From assembly GCF_018252635.1 (NCBI RefSeq), contig NZ_JAGTXM010000002.1, positions 62,001 to 126,000 of the forward strand: DNA of 64,000 bases, written 5' to 3'. Of this stretch, positions 17,591 through 27,771 are shown in pieces. The DNA is from Citrobacter amalonaticus. Lineage in GTDB: Bacteria > Pseudomonadota > Gammaproteobacteria > Enterobacterales > Enterobacteriaceae. The notes under the pieces are model-generated. The model saw only the letters and a list, made by a program, of their open reading frames with translations, did no database searches and was not told the DNA's origin. Positions within the stretch are counted from its first letter, which is position 1. Each line of letters starts with the position of its first letter. The position numbers were made by a program, and so were the translations under genes.

Positions 17591-17881
17591 TATCACTCAC
17601 AATCACCGTTAATTAGTCGGCTAACAATTTTTGGTTGTATCATCCATTTTTGAGGCCTATACTAAATTTCGCTTGTTAAAATTACGATAATTATTATGTG
17701 TTAACGGGAACCGGAGCGTTCCCGCTTCACCATGGATGGCCTTTTCGGCAAGGGGTCCTCCCTTCCTCTGTTCTACGTCGGATAATAGACTCGCGGAATG
17801 TTTCCGTGGGATTTCTCACAAAGCCCAAAAAGCGTCTACGCTGTTTTAAGGTTCTGATCACCGACCAGTGATGGAGAAACT
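17591..17881 (+). promoter_or_regulatory. cfa promoter and long structured leader
   Basis: This interval carries the cfa control region. GGCCTATACTAA near 17653 fits the distal promoter -10. The transcribed leader contains the stem GGGAAC/GTTCCC (17706-17723) and a second stem CGCGGAA/TTTCCGTG (about 17794-17810). The following TTTCTCACAAAGCCC is the segment that in E. coli pairs with sRNA RydC to stabilise cfa mRNA. Positions of the start sites are inferred from E. coli. Confidence 0.6.
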
Positions 17882-19030
17882 ATGAGTTCATCGTGTATAG
17901 AAGAAGTCAGCGTACCGGATGACGACTGGTACCGTATCACTAACGAATTATTAAGCCGCGCGGGCATTGCCATCAACGGCTCTTCACCAGCAGATATACG
18001 CGTCAAAAACCCCGATTTTTTCAAACGCGTTTTACAGGAGGGGTCGCTCGGTCTCGGTGAGAGTTACATGGATGGCTGGTGGGAGTGCGATCGGCTGGAC
18101 CAGTTTTTTAGCAAAGTCCTGCGGGCAGGACTGGAAAACCAACTTCCGCACCATTTCAAAGATACCCTCCGCATCGCGGCCGCTCGCCTGTTCAATCTGC
18201 AAAGTAAAAAACGTGCATGGATCGTCGGTAAAGAGCATTACGATCTCGGTAACGATCTGTTCAGCCGTATGCTCGACCCGTATATGCAGTATTCCTGCGC
18301 GTACTGGAAAGACGCGGATACGCTGGAGGCGGCGCAGCAGGCCAAACTGCGGTTAATCTGCGAGAAGTTGCAACTACAGCCCGGTATGCGGGTGCTGGAT
18401 ATTGGCTGCGGCTGGGGCGGTTTGTCGCACTATATGGCGACGAACTATAACGTCAGCGTGGTTGGCGTGACGATTTCCGCTGAACAGCAGAAAATGGCAC
18501 AGGCACGCTGTGCCGGACTGGATGTGTCAATTTTGCTGCAGGATTACCGCGATTTACACGATCAGTTTGATCGCATTGTGTCAGTAGGCATGTTTGAACA
18601 CGTCGGTCCTAAAAACTACCCGACCTATTTCAACGTGGTTGATCGCAATCTGAAACCAGACGGACTGTTCTTACTCCACACCATCGGTTCGAAAAAAACC
18701 GACAATAATGTCGATCCGTGGATCAATAAGTACATTTTCCCGAACGGTTGCCTCCCGTCAGTGCGTCAGATAGCCAACGCCAGCGAGGCACACTTTGTGA
18801 TGGAAGACTGGCATAATTTCGGCGCGGATTACGATACGACGCTGATGGCATGGTACGAGCGTTTTCTCGCTGCCTGGCCTGACATTGCCGATAACTATTC
18901 CGAGCGCTTTAAACGGATGTTCACCTACTACCTGAACGCCTGCGCAGGGGCGTTTCGCGCTCGCGATATTCAGCTCTGGCAGGTGGTTTTCTCGCGCGGC
19001 GTCGAAAACGGCCTGCGCGTTGCCCGCTAA
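17882..19030 (+). CDS. cfa: Cyclopropane-fatty-acyl-phospholipid synthase
   Basis: A 382-residue enzyme that methylenates the double bond of unsaturated acyl chains in membrane phospholipids using S-adenosylmethionine. An N-terminal domain (about 1-110) precedes the methyltransferase domain, with the SAM-binding loop VLDIGCGWGG near residue 170, the CFA-family SCAYWKDADTLEAAQQAKL, and the acidic loop SVGMFEHVG. Length matches E. coli Cfa. GGAGAAACT precedes the ATG. Expression is expected to be controlled by sigma-S and by sRNAs acting on the leader. Confidence 0.98.
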   Translation: MSSSCIEEVSVPDDDWYRITNELLSRAGIAINGSSPADIRVKNPDFFKRVLQEGSLGLGESYMDGWWECDRLDQFFSKVLRAGLENQLPHHFKDTLRIAAARLFNLQSKKRAWIVGKEHYDLGNDLFSRMLDPYMQYSCAYWKDADTLEAAQQAKLRLICEKLQLQPGMRVLDIGCGWGGLSHYMATNYNVSVVGVTISAEQQKMAQARCAGLDVSILLQDYRDLHDQFDRIVSVGMFEHVGPKNYPTYFNVVDRNLKPDGLFLLHTIGSKKTDNNVDPWINKYIFPNGCLPSVRQIANASEAHFVMEDWHNFGADYDTTLMAWYERFLAAWPDIADNYSERFKRMFTYYLNACAGAFRARDIQLWQVVFSRGVENGLRVAR

Positions 19031-19041
19031 ATCGGCTCATA

Positions 19042-19061
19042 CCCCCGCTGTTTCGCGGGGG
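19042..19061. terminator. Terminator between cfa and ribC
   Basis: CCCCCGC and GCGGGGG form a GC-rich 7-bp stem with loop TGTTTC, 11 bases after the cfa stop codon, followed by CTGGATGGTTTT. It lies between convergent genes. Confidence 0.75.
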
Positions 19062-19071
19062 CTGGATGGTT

Positions 19072-19713
19072 TTACGCTTCGCTGGCGGTTTTCGCTACCG
19101 TCGCTTCACGTGCAGCCAGCACGCGTTCTACTGTGTCCACCACCGCCTGTGTTTGCGGATCGATTTCGATATTCACGCGCGCGCCCAGTTTTTTCTTACC
19201 CAGCGTCGTGCGTTCCAGTGTTTCCGGAATGAGATGCACGCAGAAGCGCGTCGCAGTGACTTCTCCGACGGTCAGGCTGATCCCATCAATACCAATAAAA
19301 CCTTTATACAGAATATATTTCATTAGCGTCGGATCCTGAACTTTGAACCAGATCTGACGGTTATTCTCTGAGGTTAAAATCTTTGATACTTCCGCGGTAG
19401 TCATGATATGACCAGACATCAGATGCCCGCCAATCTCATCGCTGAATTTTGCCGCACGCTCAACATTCAGCAGGTCGCCCACCTTCAGATCGCCCAGATT
19501 GGTGATCCGCAGCGTTTCTTTCATCAGATCAAAACTGATGCGATTGCCGTTAATTTCTGTGACGGTAAGGCAGCAGCCGTTGTGCGCCACCGATGCGCCC
19601 GTTTCCAGCGCGTCCAGCATGTATTCAGGTAATTCCACTACATGGGTGCGAAAATTGGGTTTTTCATCGATCGACACCAGTCTGGCGGTGCCCTGCACAA
19701 TACCTGTAAACAT
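19072..19713 (-). CDS. ribC: Riboflavin synthase alpha subunit
   Basis: A 213-residue protein that dismutates two 6,7-dimethyl-8-ribityllumazine molecules into riboflavin. It has the two lumazine-binding repeats of this family: the N-terminal [15 protein letters not shown] followed by the [13 protein letters not shown] core, and the second repeat with [15 protein letters not shown]. The C-terminal tail is Ala-rich. It is divergent from mdtK. This gene is called ribC in E. coli, ribE in some other genomes. Confidence 0.97.
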   Translation of the reverse strand: MFTGIVQGTARLVSIDEKPNFRTHVVELPEYMLDALETGASVAHNGCCLTVTEINGNRISFDLMKETLRITNLGDLKVGDLLNVERAAKFSDEIGGHLMSGHIMTTAEVSKILTSENNRQIWFKVQDPTLMKYILYKGFIGIDGISLTVGEVTATRFCVHLIPETLERTTLGKKKLGARVNIEIDPQTQAVVDTVERVLAAREATVAKTASEA

Positions 19714-19773
19714 ACCTGCAACTCCTGAATTCAGTTAAACCATTTCTGCCTGCCACAATAGCAGTTGGAAAAT

Positions 19774-21306
<1,533 letters not shown>

Positions 21307-21312
21307 ACCGGC

Positions 21313-21336
21313 AATAGCCGCCAGCCGGCGGCTATT
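21313..21336 (+). terminator. Terminator after mdtK
   Basis: AATAGCCGCC and GGCGGCTATT form a perfect 10-bp stem with loop AGCC, six bases after the mdtK stop codon, followed by CTCTCG without a strong T run. Confidence 0.65.
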
Positions 21337-21457
21337 CTCTCGACATTTTGCGCACTTCCTCCGCAATCGAGTGAAATCCGGAAGAAAAATGCCATTTCCC
21401 TCTTGCCACCTCCCGGCTGTGCCGCTAATATTCGTCCCCGTTGTCACATACAACGTT

Positions 21458-21534
21458 GCGTTCATAGCTCAGTTGGTTAGAGCACCACCTTGACATGGTG
21501 GGGGTCGTTGGTTCGAGTCCAATTGAACGCACCA
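21458..21534 (+). tRNA. valV: tRNA-Val (anticodon GAC), first copy
   Basis: A 77-base tRNA with acceptor stem GCGTTCA/TGAACGC and encoded ACCA end. The anticodon arm CCACC-TTGACAT-GGTGG gives anticodon GAC (valine, GUC/GUU codons). The D arm AGCTCAGTTGGTTAGAGC and the T arm with GGTTCGAGTCC are standard. It corresponds to E. coli valV, just downstream of mdtK. Confidence 0.97.
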
Positions 21535-21538
21535 TTTT

Positions 21539-21615
21539 GCGTCCGTAGCTCAGTTGGTTAGAGCACCACCTTGACATGGTGGGGGTCGGTGGTTCGAGTC
21601 CACTCGGACGCACCA
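21539..21615 (+). tRNA. valW: tRNA-Val (anticodon GAC), second copy
   Basis: A 77-base tandem copy four bases after the first. The D and anticodon arms are identical, with the same GAC anticodon. The acceptor stem differs (GCGTCCG/CGGACGC), as does the T stem (GGTGG/CCACT). It corresponds to E. coli valW. In Salmonella the SPI-2 island begins at this tRNA locus; here the next gene is a lone hypothetical and no repeat of the tRNA 3' end was seen downstream. Confidence 0.97.
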
Positions 21616-21665
21616 TTTCACTGCCTGGTGATATGGTGCATACCACGTCTTTTACGCTCAGTACG

Positions 21666-22280
21666 TTACTTCTGGTTTTCGTTTATCGACGCATAAGACT
21701 GCATCTTTCTGTTTAATATTCCCCCTTCATCAGAAATACTGCTGTGTAATTGCGTTTTCAGCTCATTAATTTTCTCCACAACCGTCAGTATTCTCGACAT
21801 AAGAGATTGCCAGCCACTTTCATTTGTTTTGATATCTGTTCGCATCAGGTTTTCCTGATATCCCCAGAAAATATTGGTCTGGCTGTAAATGTCTTTTATC
21901 AGCGAACTGAATTTGGGGTAATACAAATCCGCGATGGCCATCGCCTCATGGAGACGATGGCAATTTTGTAGGTAACGTTCTCTGAATACCGCGACATCCG
22001 TTTCAGTGTGGAAATAACTCATCGTTTGCGAATTCTCTAATGAAATCAGCGAAATGATACAGTGCAACTCTTTGAGGTTTTTGCGGGCCAGTTCCACCTC
22101 ACTTTTCACACGTTCATCCAGTAAACGTCCAGTTTGCAACGTAATATCTTTATCCGCATTCTCCCGGGCGATTTTCTGCTGCACACGACTCGCTGATTTT
22201 GACGCCAGCCAGGCAGGTATCGCCGTAATCATCCCCCCCATGACGACATATAATCCATTTGGTAAATTGGCAAAATCCAT
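21666..22280 (-). CDS. Membrane-anchored helical protein of unknown function
   Basis: I do not recognise this 204-residue protein. One hydrophobic segment lies near the N-terminus (GLYVVMGGMITAIPAWLAS, residues 8-26), followed by a long charged, mostly helical region with heptad-like stretches (residues 30-75 and 145-190), suggesting a single-pass anchor with a cytoplasmic coiled coil. There is no enzymatic motif. GGAGGAACC precedes the ATG. E. coli has the unrelated adhesin-like ydhQ at this tRNA-proximal site, so this is an accessory replacement. Its lower GC content also suggests transfer. Confidence 0.75.
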   Translation of the reverse strand: MDFANLPNGLYVVMGGMITAIPAWLASKSASRVQQKIARENADKDITLQTGRLLDERVKSEVELARKNLKELHCIISLISLENSQTMSYFHTETDVAVFRERYLQNCHRLHEAMAIADLYYPKFSSLIKDIYSQTNIFWGYQENLMRTDIKTNESGWQSLMSRILTVVEKINELKTQLHSSISDEGGILNRKMQSYASINENQK

Positions 22281-22426
22281 GGTTCCTCCTCCCGATAAAA
22301 GTCATATTGCCATTAATATGCCTGATGAAGCCGGTATCTGGTACAATACGGCGCAGAAAAACAGCGGAAGTCGCCTGGCTCATTATTACTGAGCGTTATT
22401 GTTGAATCGTTAAATGGAGAAAGAAT

Positions 22427-22732
22427 ATGCCCACGTTATTACAACTTCACTTCGCTTTTAGCGGTCCATTTGGCACAGAAATGGCAGAACAGTTGCGTGG
22501 TCTGGCGGAGTCGATTAACCAGGAGCCGGGATTTATCTGGAAGGTATGGACGGAGAGTGAACAAAACCAGGAGGCTGGCGGGATCTATCTTTTCACAAGC
22601 GAGGAGACCGCACTGGCTTATCTGGATAAGCATACCGCGCGTTTAAAAAAACTTGGCGTCGACGAAGTCATTGCCAAAGTGTTTGACGTGAATATGCCGT
22701 TGAGCGAAATCAACCACGCCAGAGTGAGTTAA
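22427..22732 (+). CDS. ydhR: YdhR, small putative mono-oxygenase
   Basis: A 101-residue protein of the ferredoxin-like alpha/beta-barrel (ABM-like) mono-oxygenase family, start [17 protein letters not shown]. coli YdhR has a solved dimeric structure resembling ActVA-Orf6-type mono-oxygenases, but no proven substrate. The conserved segments [12 protein letters not shown] and [19 protein letters not shown] are present. GGAGAAAGAAT precedes the ATG, with a probable promoter at TACAAT near 22342. It is convergent with the MBL-fold gene. Confidence 0.94.
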   Translation: MPTLLQLHFAFSGPFGTEMAEQLRGLAESINQEPGFIWKVWTESEQNQEAGGIYLFTSEETALAYLDKHTARLKKLGVDEVIAKVFDVNMPLSEINHARVS

Positions 22733-22738
22733 TGATGT

Positions 22739-22765
22739 CGCTGAGGGGGATTTTCTCCCTCAGCG
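22739..22765. terminator. Hairpin between ydhR and the MBL-fold gene
   Basis: CGCTGAGGG and CCCTCAGCG form a 9-bp stem with loop GGATTTTCT, seven bases after the ydhR stop codon and just before the stop codon of the convergent gene. There is no long T run on either side. Confidence 0.6.
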
Positions 22766-22768
22766 GAT

Positions 22769-23566
22769 TCAACGTGACGCCAGGCTGGAGAGATATTTTT
22801 CCCCCGAACGTTGCACGATTTGACTGGCACTGCGGATAATATTCTGTCCCTCAAATGCCCCATATAGACTGGAAAACGCCACTATGTCTAGCCGCTGTAT
22901 GATCCTACTGACGGTTTTCGATGACAGCGGCAGCATGTTTGGATAGCTCCACATAAACGAAACCGCATCAGCACCGCGAGTGACCTGTAAGATATCTCCG
23001 GCGAGGATCGTCCCTTCTCCCTCCTCCAGATACAGAACCGTTCCCCCTGCAAAATGGCCGCCCAAACGCAATAATGTGACGCCTGGAAGCACGTTTTGTT
23101 CTTCCCCTTCCCATAGCCGAATCCAGGGGCTGTCGCGCATGATCCAGTCGCGGTCATCGGCATGGAGCCAGACGGGAGCGTCAAACGCCTCCGCCCAGTC
23201 CTGCATTGTGGTGTAGTAATGAGGATGCGAAATTGCGATGGCGCTCAATCCACCCAATGCCTGGATAAGCGTTCGGGTTGCCTGATCCAGATTCGCCACG
23301 CAATCCCAGAGAATATTCCCTACCGGCGTTCTGAGCAGAAACGCCCGCTGGTTTATCGCAAAAGAGGGAACGGTTTTCAGGCTGAAAAGTTGCGGCGTGT
23401 GCTGCTGCCACTTATTGGTATGGCTTGCAATGAGCTCATCAAAGTCAATCCACGCCTGCCCGGAAACCGGGATATATTGCCGCTCATCCTCGCAGATTTT
23501 ACAGCGTTCAACGTTGCCGTGGCTGTTATCAAACGAGGTGCCGCAGGCTTTACACAGCGTTATCAT
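22769..23566 (-). CDS. Zinc-ribbon MBL-fold protein
   Basis: A 265-residue cytoplasmic protein. The N-terminus holds a probable zinc ribbon, LCKACGTSFDN then ERCKICEDE (two C-x2-C pairs). The rest is a metallo-beta-lactamase fold: the HxHxDH motif is altered to HPHYYT, while GGHFAGGTVLY (third metal His) and ILAGDILQV (metal Asp) remain. So one metal site may survive in part. The ATG at 23566 was chosen because AAAGGAGTGACG precedes it; the frame extends 24 codons further up. It is divergent from ydhS with about 170 bases between starts. Not present at this locus in E. coli K-12 as I recall it; substrate unknown. Confidence 0.8.
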   Translation of the reverse strand: MITLCKACGTSFDNSHGNVERCKICEDERQYIPVSGQAWIDFDELIASHTNKWQQHTPQLFSLKTVPSFAINQRAFLLRTPVGNILWDCVANLDQATRTLIQALGGLSAIAISHPHYYTTMQDWAEAFDAPVWLHADDRDWIMRDSPWIRLWEGEEQNVLPGVTLLRLGGHFAGGTVLYLEEGEGTILAGDILQVTRGADAVSFMWSYPNMLPLSSKTVSRIIQRLDIVAFSSLYGAFEGQNIIRSASQIVQRSGEKYLSSLASR

Positions 23567-23733
23567 CGTCACTCCTTTCCTCCAGCAAGACACCGTTAAG
23601 TATGGCAGAAGACGCGGCTCATCTGCCGCGCCATGCAATTTCAGACCGAAACACCCGTACCGTCCTCATCTACACTTATCTGATGTAACAGAAGTATCAG
23701 CGGCAAAATAAAAATAACAGGACGGAAAGGGAT

Positions 23734-25344
23734 ATGAAAAAAATCGCGATTATTGGGGCTGGCCCGACAGGGGTCTATACCTTTTTCTCATTACTAAAAG
23801 AGGAACCACCGCTGGAAATCACCGTTTTTGAACGCGGAAACCAGGCAGGAATTGGTATGCCTTACAGCCATTCTGAAAATAGCCCAATGATGTTAGCCAA
23901 TATTGCCAGTATTGAAGTCCCCCCTCTTTTTGACACCTGGCTTGAGTGGTTGCAGACCCAGGAAGCACAGTACCTTGCGCAATATGGCGTTAAGAAAGAA
24001 ACGCTGCACAAGCGTCAGTTTCTGCCACGTATTTTATTGGGCGACTATTTCCGCGCGCAGTTTTTGCAGGCCGTCCATCATGCAGAAAACCGGGGATTTA
24101 AGGTAATGTTGTACGAATCCTGCGAAGTCACGGATGTCGCAGCGTCTCCCGCAGGCGTTCAGCTCTGGACCGATCAACACACCGGGCCGCTACATGTCGA
24201 CTTAGCGGTGATCGCCACGGGACATGTCTGGCCGGACGATGACGAATCAACACATGCATTTTATCCCAGCCCCTGGTCCGGCTTGATGGAAGCTGACGTT
24301 CCCGCCGCCAGAGTGGGGATTTTGGGAACGTCACTGAGCGGTCTGGATGCGGCAATGGCGGTAGCGGTACAACACGGAACGTTTCACGAAACGGAAGAAA
24401 ATCAGATCCATTTCGCCCTGAATAAAGGCAGTGAAGCGCTGGAGATCACGCTGATGTCCCGTTCCGGGCTTTTGCCAGAAGCCGACTTTTACTGCCCCAT
24501 TCCCTATGAACCGCTGGAATACGTTACCGATCAGGCGATTAAGCGTGAAATCGATGCCGGTTCAACTGGACTCCTCGATCGTGTTTTCAGCCTCATGCAA
24601 CAAGAACTCACAGTAGCCGATCCGAAATGGGCTGAGCAAATATCGCTCTCTACATTGGATGCAGATACCTTTCCCGTGGCGGTGTTTGCCGACAGAGCGC
24701 ACTGCGATCCGTTCGAATGGGCGGCTGCAAATCTGAAAGAGGTCGACGAGAATAAGCGTTGCAAACGCACCGTTGCCTGGCGCTATACCCTGCTGCGTTT
24801 ACATGAAAAGGTTCAGGATATTGTTGCCCATCTGGATGAAAAAGACAGCAAACGGTTCAGTTCGGGACTTGCCCGCGTGTTTATTGATAATTATGCGGCG
24901 ATCCCGTCAGAGTCCGTTCGCCGAATGCTGGCGTTACACGCAGCCGGTATTTTGCACATTATTGCGCTGGGACAGGATTACGGGAAAGCGATGAAAACCG
25001 ATCGTACTGAGATTACGACGCACAGCGATCGTCTGTCATTTGACATATTCATCGATGCGCGAGGCCAAAAACCCCTGAAGACAGCGGATTTACCGTTCCC
25101 GCGATTACGCCGGCAATTATTGTCATGTGGAGATGCGATTCCGGAGGTTGGCGATGACTATACGCTTCAGGCGCCAGAGGATGTTCGCGGACGAATTGCC
25201 TTTGGCGCGTTACCCTATTTAATGCATGATCGGCCCTTTATTCAGGGGCTGGTCGCCTGTCAGGAAATTGGTAACGCGATGGCCAGGGCCGTTTCAAAAC
25301 CAGCTTCCCGCCTGCGCAGGCGTTTAGCGCCTTATGATCGGTAA
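23734..25344 (+). CDS. ydhS: YdhS, FAD/NAD(P)-binding protein
   Basis: A 536-residue flavoprotein-like enzyme. The N-terminal dinucleotide-binding motif is KKIAIIGAGPTGVYTFFSLL; a second Rossmann element with LAVIATGHVWPDD and VGILGTSLSGLDAAMAV follows. It matches E. coli YdhS (about 534 residues), a conserved member of the NAD_binding_9 family with no assigned reaction. GGACGGAAAGGG precedes the ATG. Its downstream neighbour is a small Cys-tailed protein on the same strand. Confidence 0.9.
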   Translation: MKKIAIIGAGPTGVYTFFSLLKEEPPLEITVFERGNQAGIGMPYSHSENSPMMLANIASIEVPPLFDTWLEWLQTQEAQYLAQYGVKKETLHKRQFLPRILLGDYFRAQFLQAVHHAENRGFKVMLYESCEVTDVAASPAGVQLWTDQHTGPLHVDLAVIATGHVWPDDDESTHAFYPSPWSGLMEADVPAARVGILGTSLSGLDAAMAVAVQHGTFHETEENQIHFALNKGSEALEITLMSRSGLLPEADFYCPIPYEPLEYVTDQAIKREIDAGSTGLLDRVFSLMQQELTVADPKWAEQISLSTLDADTFPVAVFADRAHCDPFEWAAANLKEVDENKRCKRTVAWRYTLLRLHEKVQDIVAHLDEKDSKRFSSGLARVFIDNYAAIPSESVRRMLALHAAGILHIIALGQDYGKAMKTDRTEITTHSDRLSFDIFIDARGQKPLKTADLPFPRLRRQLLSCGDAIPEVGDDYTLQAPEDVRGRIAFGALPYLMHDRPFIQGLVACQEIGNAMARAVSKPASRLRRRLAPYDR

Positions 25345-25427
25345 TGGCGCACGCATTGTGGATGCATCCTGCTCCTCATTTGCCCTATACTTGTCGGAAG
25401 TCAAAAACGAATGAAGAAAGGTGAGCG

Positions 25428-25568
25428 ATGGAAATTGATCTCGATAATCTGGTTTTTAACGGACTGGAAGAAGCACAGGAACGCAACGCAGAGCGTCTGG
25501 AAGATGCGGATAAAAAAGCAGAATCGGTGATTGCCGATGATGACTGTGGCGACGCCTGCAAGATCTGA
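25428..25568 (+). CDS. 46-residue acidic protein with Cys-x3-Cys tail
   Basis: A 47-codon frame with a clean AAAGGTGAGCG ribosome site and a terminator right after the stop codon. The protein begins MEIDLDNLVFNGLEEAQERN, continues as a strongly charged helix (ERLEDADKKAESVIA) and ends DDDCGDACKI. I do not recognise it. It could be a metal-binding or redox tail protein, or a leader-type peptide; nothing in the sequence decides between them. It lies 83 bases behind ydhS with a possible own -10 (TATACT at 25386-25391), so either cotranscription or a separate promoter is possible. Confidence 0.7.
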   Translation: MEIDLDNLVFNGLEEAQERNAERLEDADKKAESVIADDDCGDACKI

Positions 25569-25577
25569 TCTGTTGTA

Positions 25578-25605
25578 ACCCGCCGCGCAGAACCGCGCGG
25601 TGGGT
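25578..25605 (+). terminator. Terminator after the 46-residue gene
   Basis: ACCCGCCGCGC and GCGCGGTGGGT form an 11-bp stem (one G-T pair) with loop AGAACC, ten bases after the stop codon, followed by CCATAAGCCCCTTTTT. This clear end supports the small gene as a real transcript. Confidence 0.75.
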
Positions 25606-25687
25606 CCATAAGCCCCTTTTTATTTCCTCAATATTCCCGCGGTGAGTGCAGATTTCATTCCAGTACACCTCGCGCATCTGGCGGTGT

Positions 25688-25879
25688 TCAGCGTGTTGTT
25701 TTATCACGAAACCACTCCGGGTCAATGTTAGCAATGTCCACGCCGTAGAGGCTGGCGACAGGAAGAATGGACTCCACAACGCGCTGCAGATTCACCTCTG
25801 CACCGGGCTGTCGGGTCGGTTCAGGCGTAACGGCAACAAGCGCCCTAAGACGCGCCATCTGCATTTTTACCTTCTCCAT
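25688..25879 (-). CDS. 63-residue protein of unknown function
   Basis: A short frame starting MEKVKMQMARLRALVAVTPE, with AGGAGCTGGAG immediately upstream of the ATG. It is a basic N-terminal helix, a Pro-rich turn (TPEPTRQPGAE) and an amphipathic C-terminal half ending GVDIANIDPEWFRDKTTR. There is no membrane segment and no recognisable domain. A later ATG (residue 6 or 8) could also be used. It is divergent from the amino-acid ABC operon. The good ribosome site is the main reason to accept it. Confidence 0.55.
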   Translation of the reverse strand: MEKVKMQMARLRALVAVTPEPTRQPGAEVNLQRVVESILPVASLYGVDIANIDPEWFRDKTTR

Positions 25880-26111
25880 CTCCAGCTCCTCTGTTTTGTC
25901 AGATGCTTTTCATTGCAGCGCAAAAGACGCAAAAAATAAAATGCGAATTCTGCGCACCGTTATCTGTTTTTGTTCGTTAGCAACCTTTCTTTAACACATT
26001 GTTCACTAATAACTTTTTTAATATAAATAAGATTTTTTTCTTATTTTGCTGCAGGTTCGGGTTATGGGAGCGTAATAGGACAAACCAATAATTGCAGGGA
26101 TATCAAAGAAA

Positions 26112-26951
26112 ATGATGGCACCGAAAACAAAAACACAGATCGCAAAAAAAATGATTCTCGCCCTCGGCGTCATCCTCGCCACGGGCTTCATGAGCGTTCA
26201 GGCACAGGCTGACCAACTCGCCGATATTAAAGCGGCGGGTGTCGTCAGGGTCGCAACGTTTGACGCCAACCCACCGTTTGGTTCCGTCGATGCAAAAACC
26301 CATCAGATCGTCGGTTACGATGTGGATTTCGCCCAGGCGCTGGCGAAATCATTGGGTGTAAAACTGGAGCTGGTCGCTACCAATCCCGCCAACCGTATCC
26401 CGCTGCTGCAATCAGGCAAAGCCGATCTGATCGTCGCGGATATCACGATCACCCCCGAACGCGCCCAGGTTATCGACTTTTCCGTGCCCTACTTTGTCAC
26501 CGGCCAGCAGTTCCTGGTGCCCGCATCGTCACCGGATAAGCTGGATGAATACAGCCGCGCACGCATTGGCGCGGTGAAAGGAACCACCGGTGAACAGGCG
26601 CTACATCAGCGATTCCCGGGATCCCGCGTTCTGGCCTATGACGATATCCCGCTGGCGCTCACCGCCCTGCGTAACGGCAACGTGCAGGCTATCACTCAGG
26701 ACTCCACAATCCTGGCGGGTTTACTCAGTGGCGCACCGGACAAGGCGCAGTTCAAAATCCTGCCGGATTTACTCAGCAAAGAGGAGATCGGCGTAGGTGT
26801 GAAGAAAGGTGAACCGGCACTGTTGAAAGCGGTTAACGATGAATTATTACGGCTCGAAGCCAGCGGCCAGGCGGGCAAAATTTATGATGTCTGGTTTGGT
26901 CCGGAAACTAAAAATCCGCAGCCGCGCGCCTTTAAAATTGAGGCAAGATAA
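26112..26951 (+). CDS. Amino-acid ABC transporter periplasmic binding protein
   Basis: A 279-residue solute-binding protein of the polar amino acid family (SBP_bac_3). The signal peptide ends near VQAQA. Typical signatures are GVVRVATFDANPPFGSVD, GYDVDFAQALAKSLGVKLEL, GKADLIVADITITPERAQ and FSVPYFVTGQQFLV. It leads a tight four-gene unit with an ATPase and two permeases. Salmonella has a four-gene importer of this type, DalSTUV, reported to take up D-alanine; this may be its counterpart, but the ligand cannot be read from the sequence. Two adjacent ATG codons (26112, 26115) could start it. Confidence 0.88.
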   Translation: MMAPKTKTQIAKKMILALGVILATGFMSVQAQADQLADIKAAGVVRVATFDANPPFGSVDAKTHQIVGYDVDFAQALAKSLGVKLELVATNPANRIPLLQSGKADLIVADITITPERAQVIDFSVPYFVTGQQFLVPASSPDKLDEYSRARIGAVKGTTGEQALHQRFPGSRVLAYDDIPLALTALRNGNVQAITQDSTILAGLLSGAPDKAQFKILPDLLSKEEIGVGVKKGEPALLKAVNDELLRLEASGQAGKIYDVWFGPETKNPQPRAFKIEAR

Positions 26952-26952
26952 G

Positions 26953-27771
26953 ATGCTGGCCAGTTTACTCACGCCCTCCGCAGCCGGAGCTGCGGATTTC
27001 CGCTCGTTACGTCAGGCGCGGGTTGAGTTACGCGACGTGGTGAAAACGTTTGGCGATCACCGGGTACTCAACGGCGTCAGTCTCACCGTCGAGCCTGGCG
27101 AAGTCGTGACTATTCTTGGCCCCTCAGGATCGGGAAAATCAACGCTGATTCGCCTGATTAACCAACTGGAATCATTGAGTGGTGGCGACATCTTTATTGA
27201 TGACAAACCGGTCGGTCAGCTTAAGGGGGCCGCGCTGCGACAACTGCGCAGCCGCATTGGCTTTGTTTTCCAGCAGTTCAATCTTTATGCTCATCTGACA
27301 GCACAACAGAATATCACCCTCGCGCTGGAGTACGTTCACGGCTGGAATAAAACCGATGCCACACAGCGCGCCTATGCCCTGCTGGAACAGGTCGGGCTGG
27401 AAGAGAAAGCCGGTGCTTATCCGGCACAGCTTTCCGGCGGTCAACAGCAGCGGGTGGCGATCGCCCGCGCGCTGGCCTCCTCGCCGCAAATCATCCTGTT
27501 TGATGAGCCCACCTCTGCACTCGATCCGGAAATGATCGGTGAGGTGTTACAGGTCATGAAACGTCTGGCGCACAGCGGTATTACGATGATTGTGGTCACT
27601 CACGAGATGCATTTTGCCCGTGAAATCGCCGACCGGGTGGTGTTTATCGACGGCGGCGATATTCTCGAAATCGCGTCTCCGGAGGCCTTTTTTACCCAAC
27701 CACAGCACCCACGAACCCAGCGTTTTCTGCAAAAAGTGCTGGATCCGCTGCATCAGGAGTTATCACGATAA
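26953..27771 (+). CDS. Amino-acid ABC transporter ATP-binding protein
   Basis: A 272-residue ATPase. Walker A is GPSGSGKST, the Q-loop is VFQQFNLYAHLT, the signature is LSGGQQQRVAIARALA, Walker B is IILFDEPTSALDPE and the switch His lies in VVTHEM. The ATG at 26953 lies one base after the binding-protein stop codon. The frame is open further upstream inside that gene, but the conserved ATPase domain begins well after this ATG (VELRDVVKTFGDHRVL). The N-terminal extension of about 25 residues is longer than in GlnQ-type proteins. Confidence 0.9.
   Translation: MLASLLTPSAAGAADFRSLRQARVELRDVVKTFGDHRVLNGVSLTVEPGEVVTILGPSGSGKSTLIRLINQLESLSGGDIFIDDKPVGQLKGAALRQLRSRIGFVFQQFNLYAHLTAQQNITLALEYVHGWNKTDATQRAYALLEQVGLEEKAGAYPAQLSGGQQQRVAIARALASSPQIILFDEPTSALDPEMIGEVLQVMKRLAHSGITMIVVTHEMHFAREIADRVVFIDGGDILEIASPEAFFTQPQHPRTQRFLQKVLDPLHQELSR

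Noticed and set aside
21458-22280. Tandem tRNA-Val as an active island attachment site
   Set aside because: No integrase and no direct repeat of the tRNA 3' end was seen downstream; the two tRNAs are the normal valV-valW pair.
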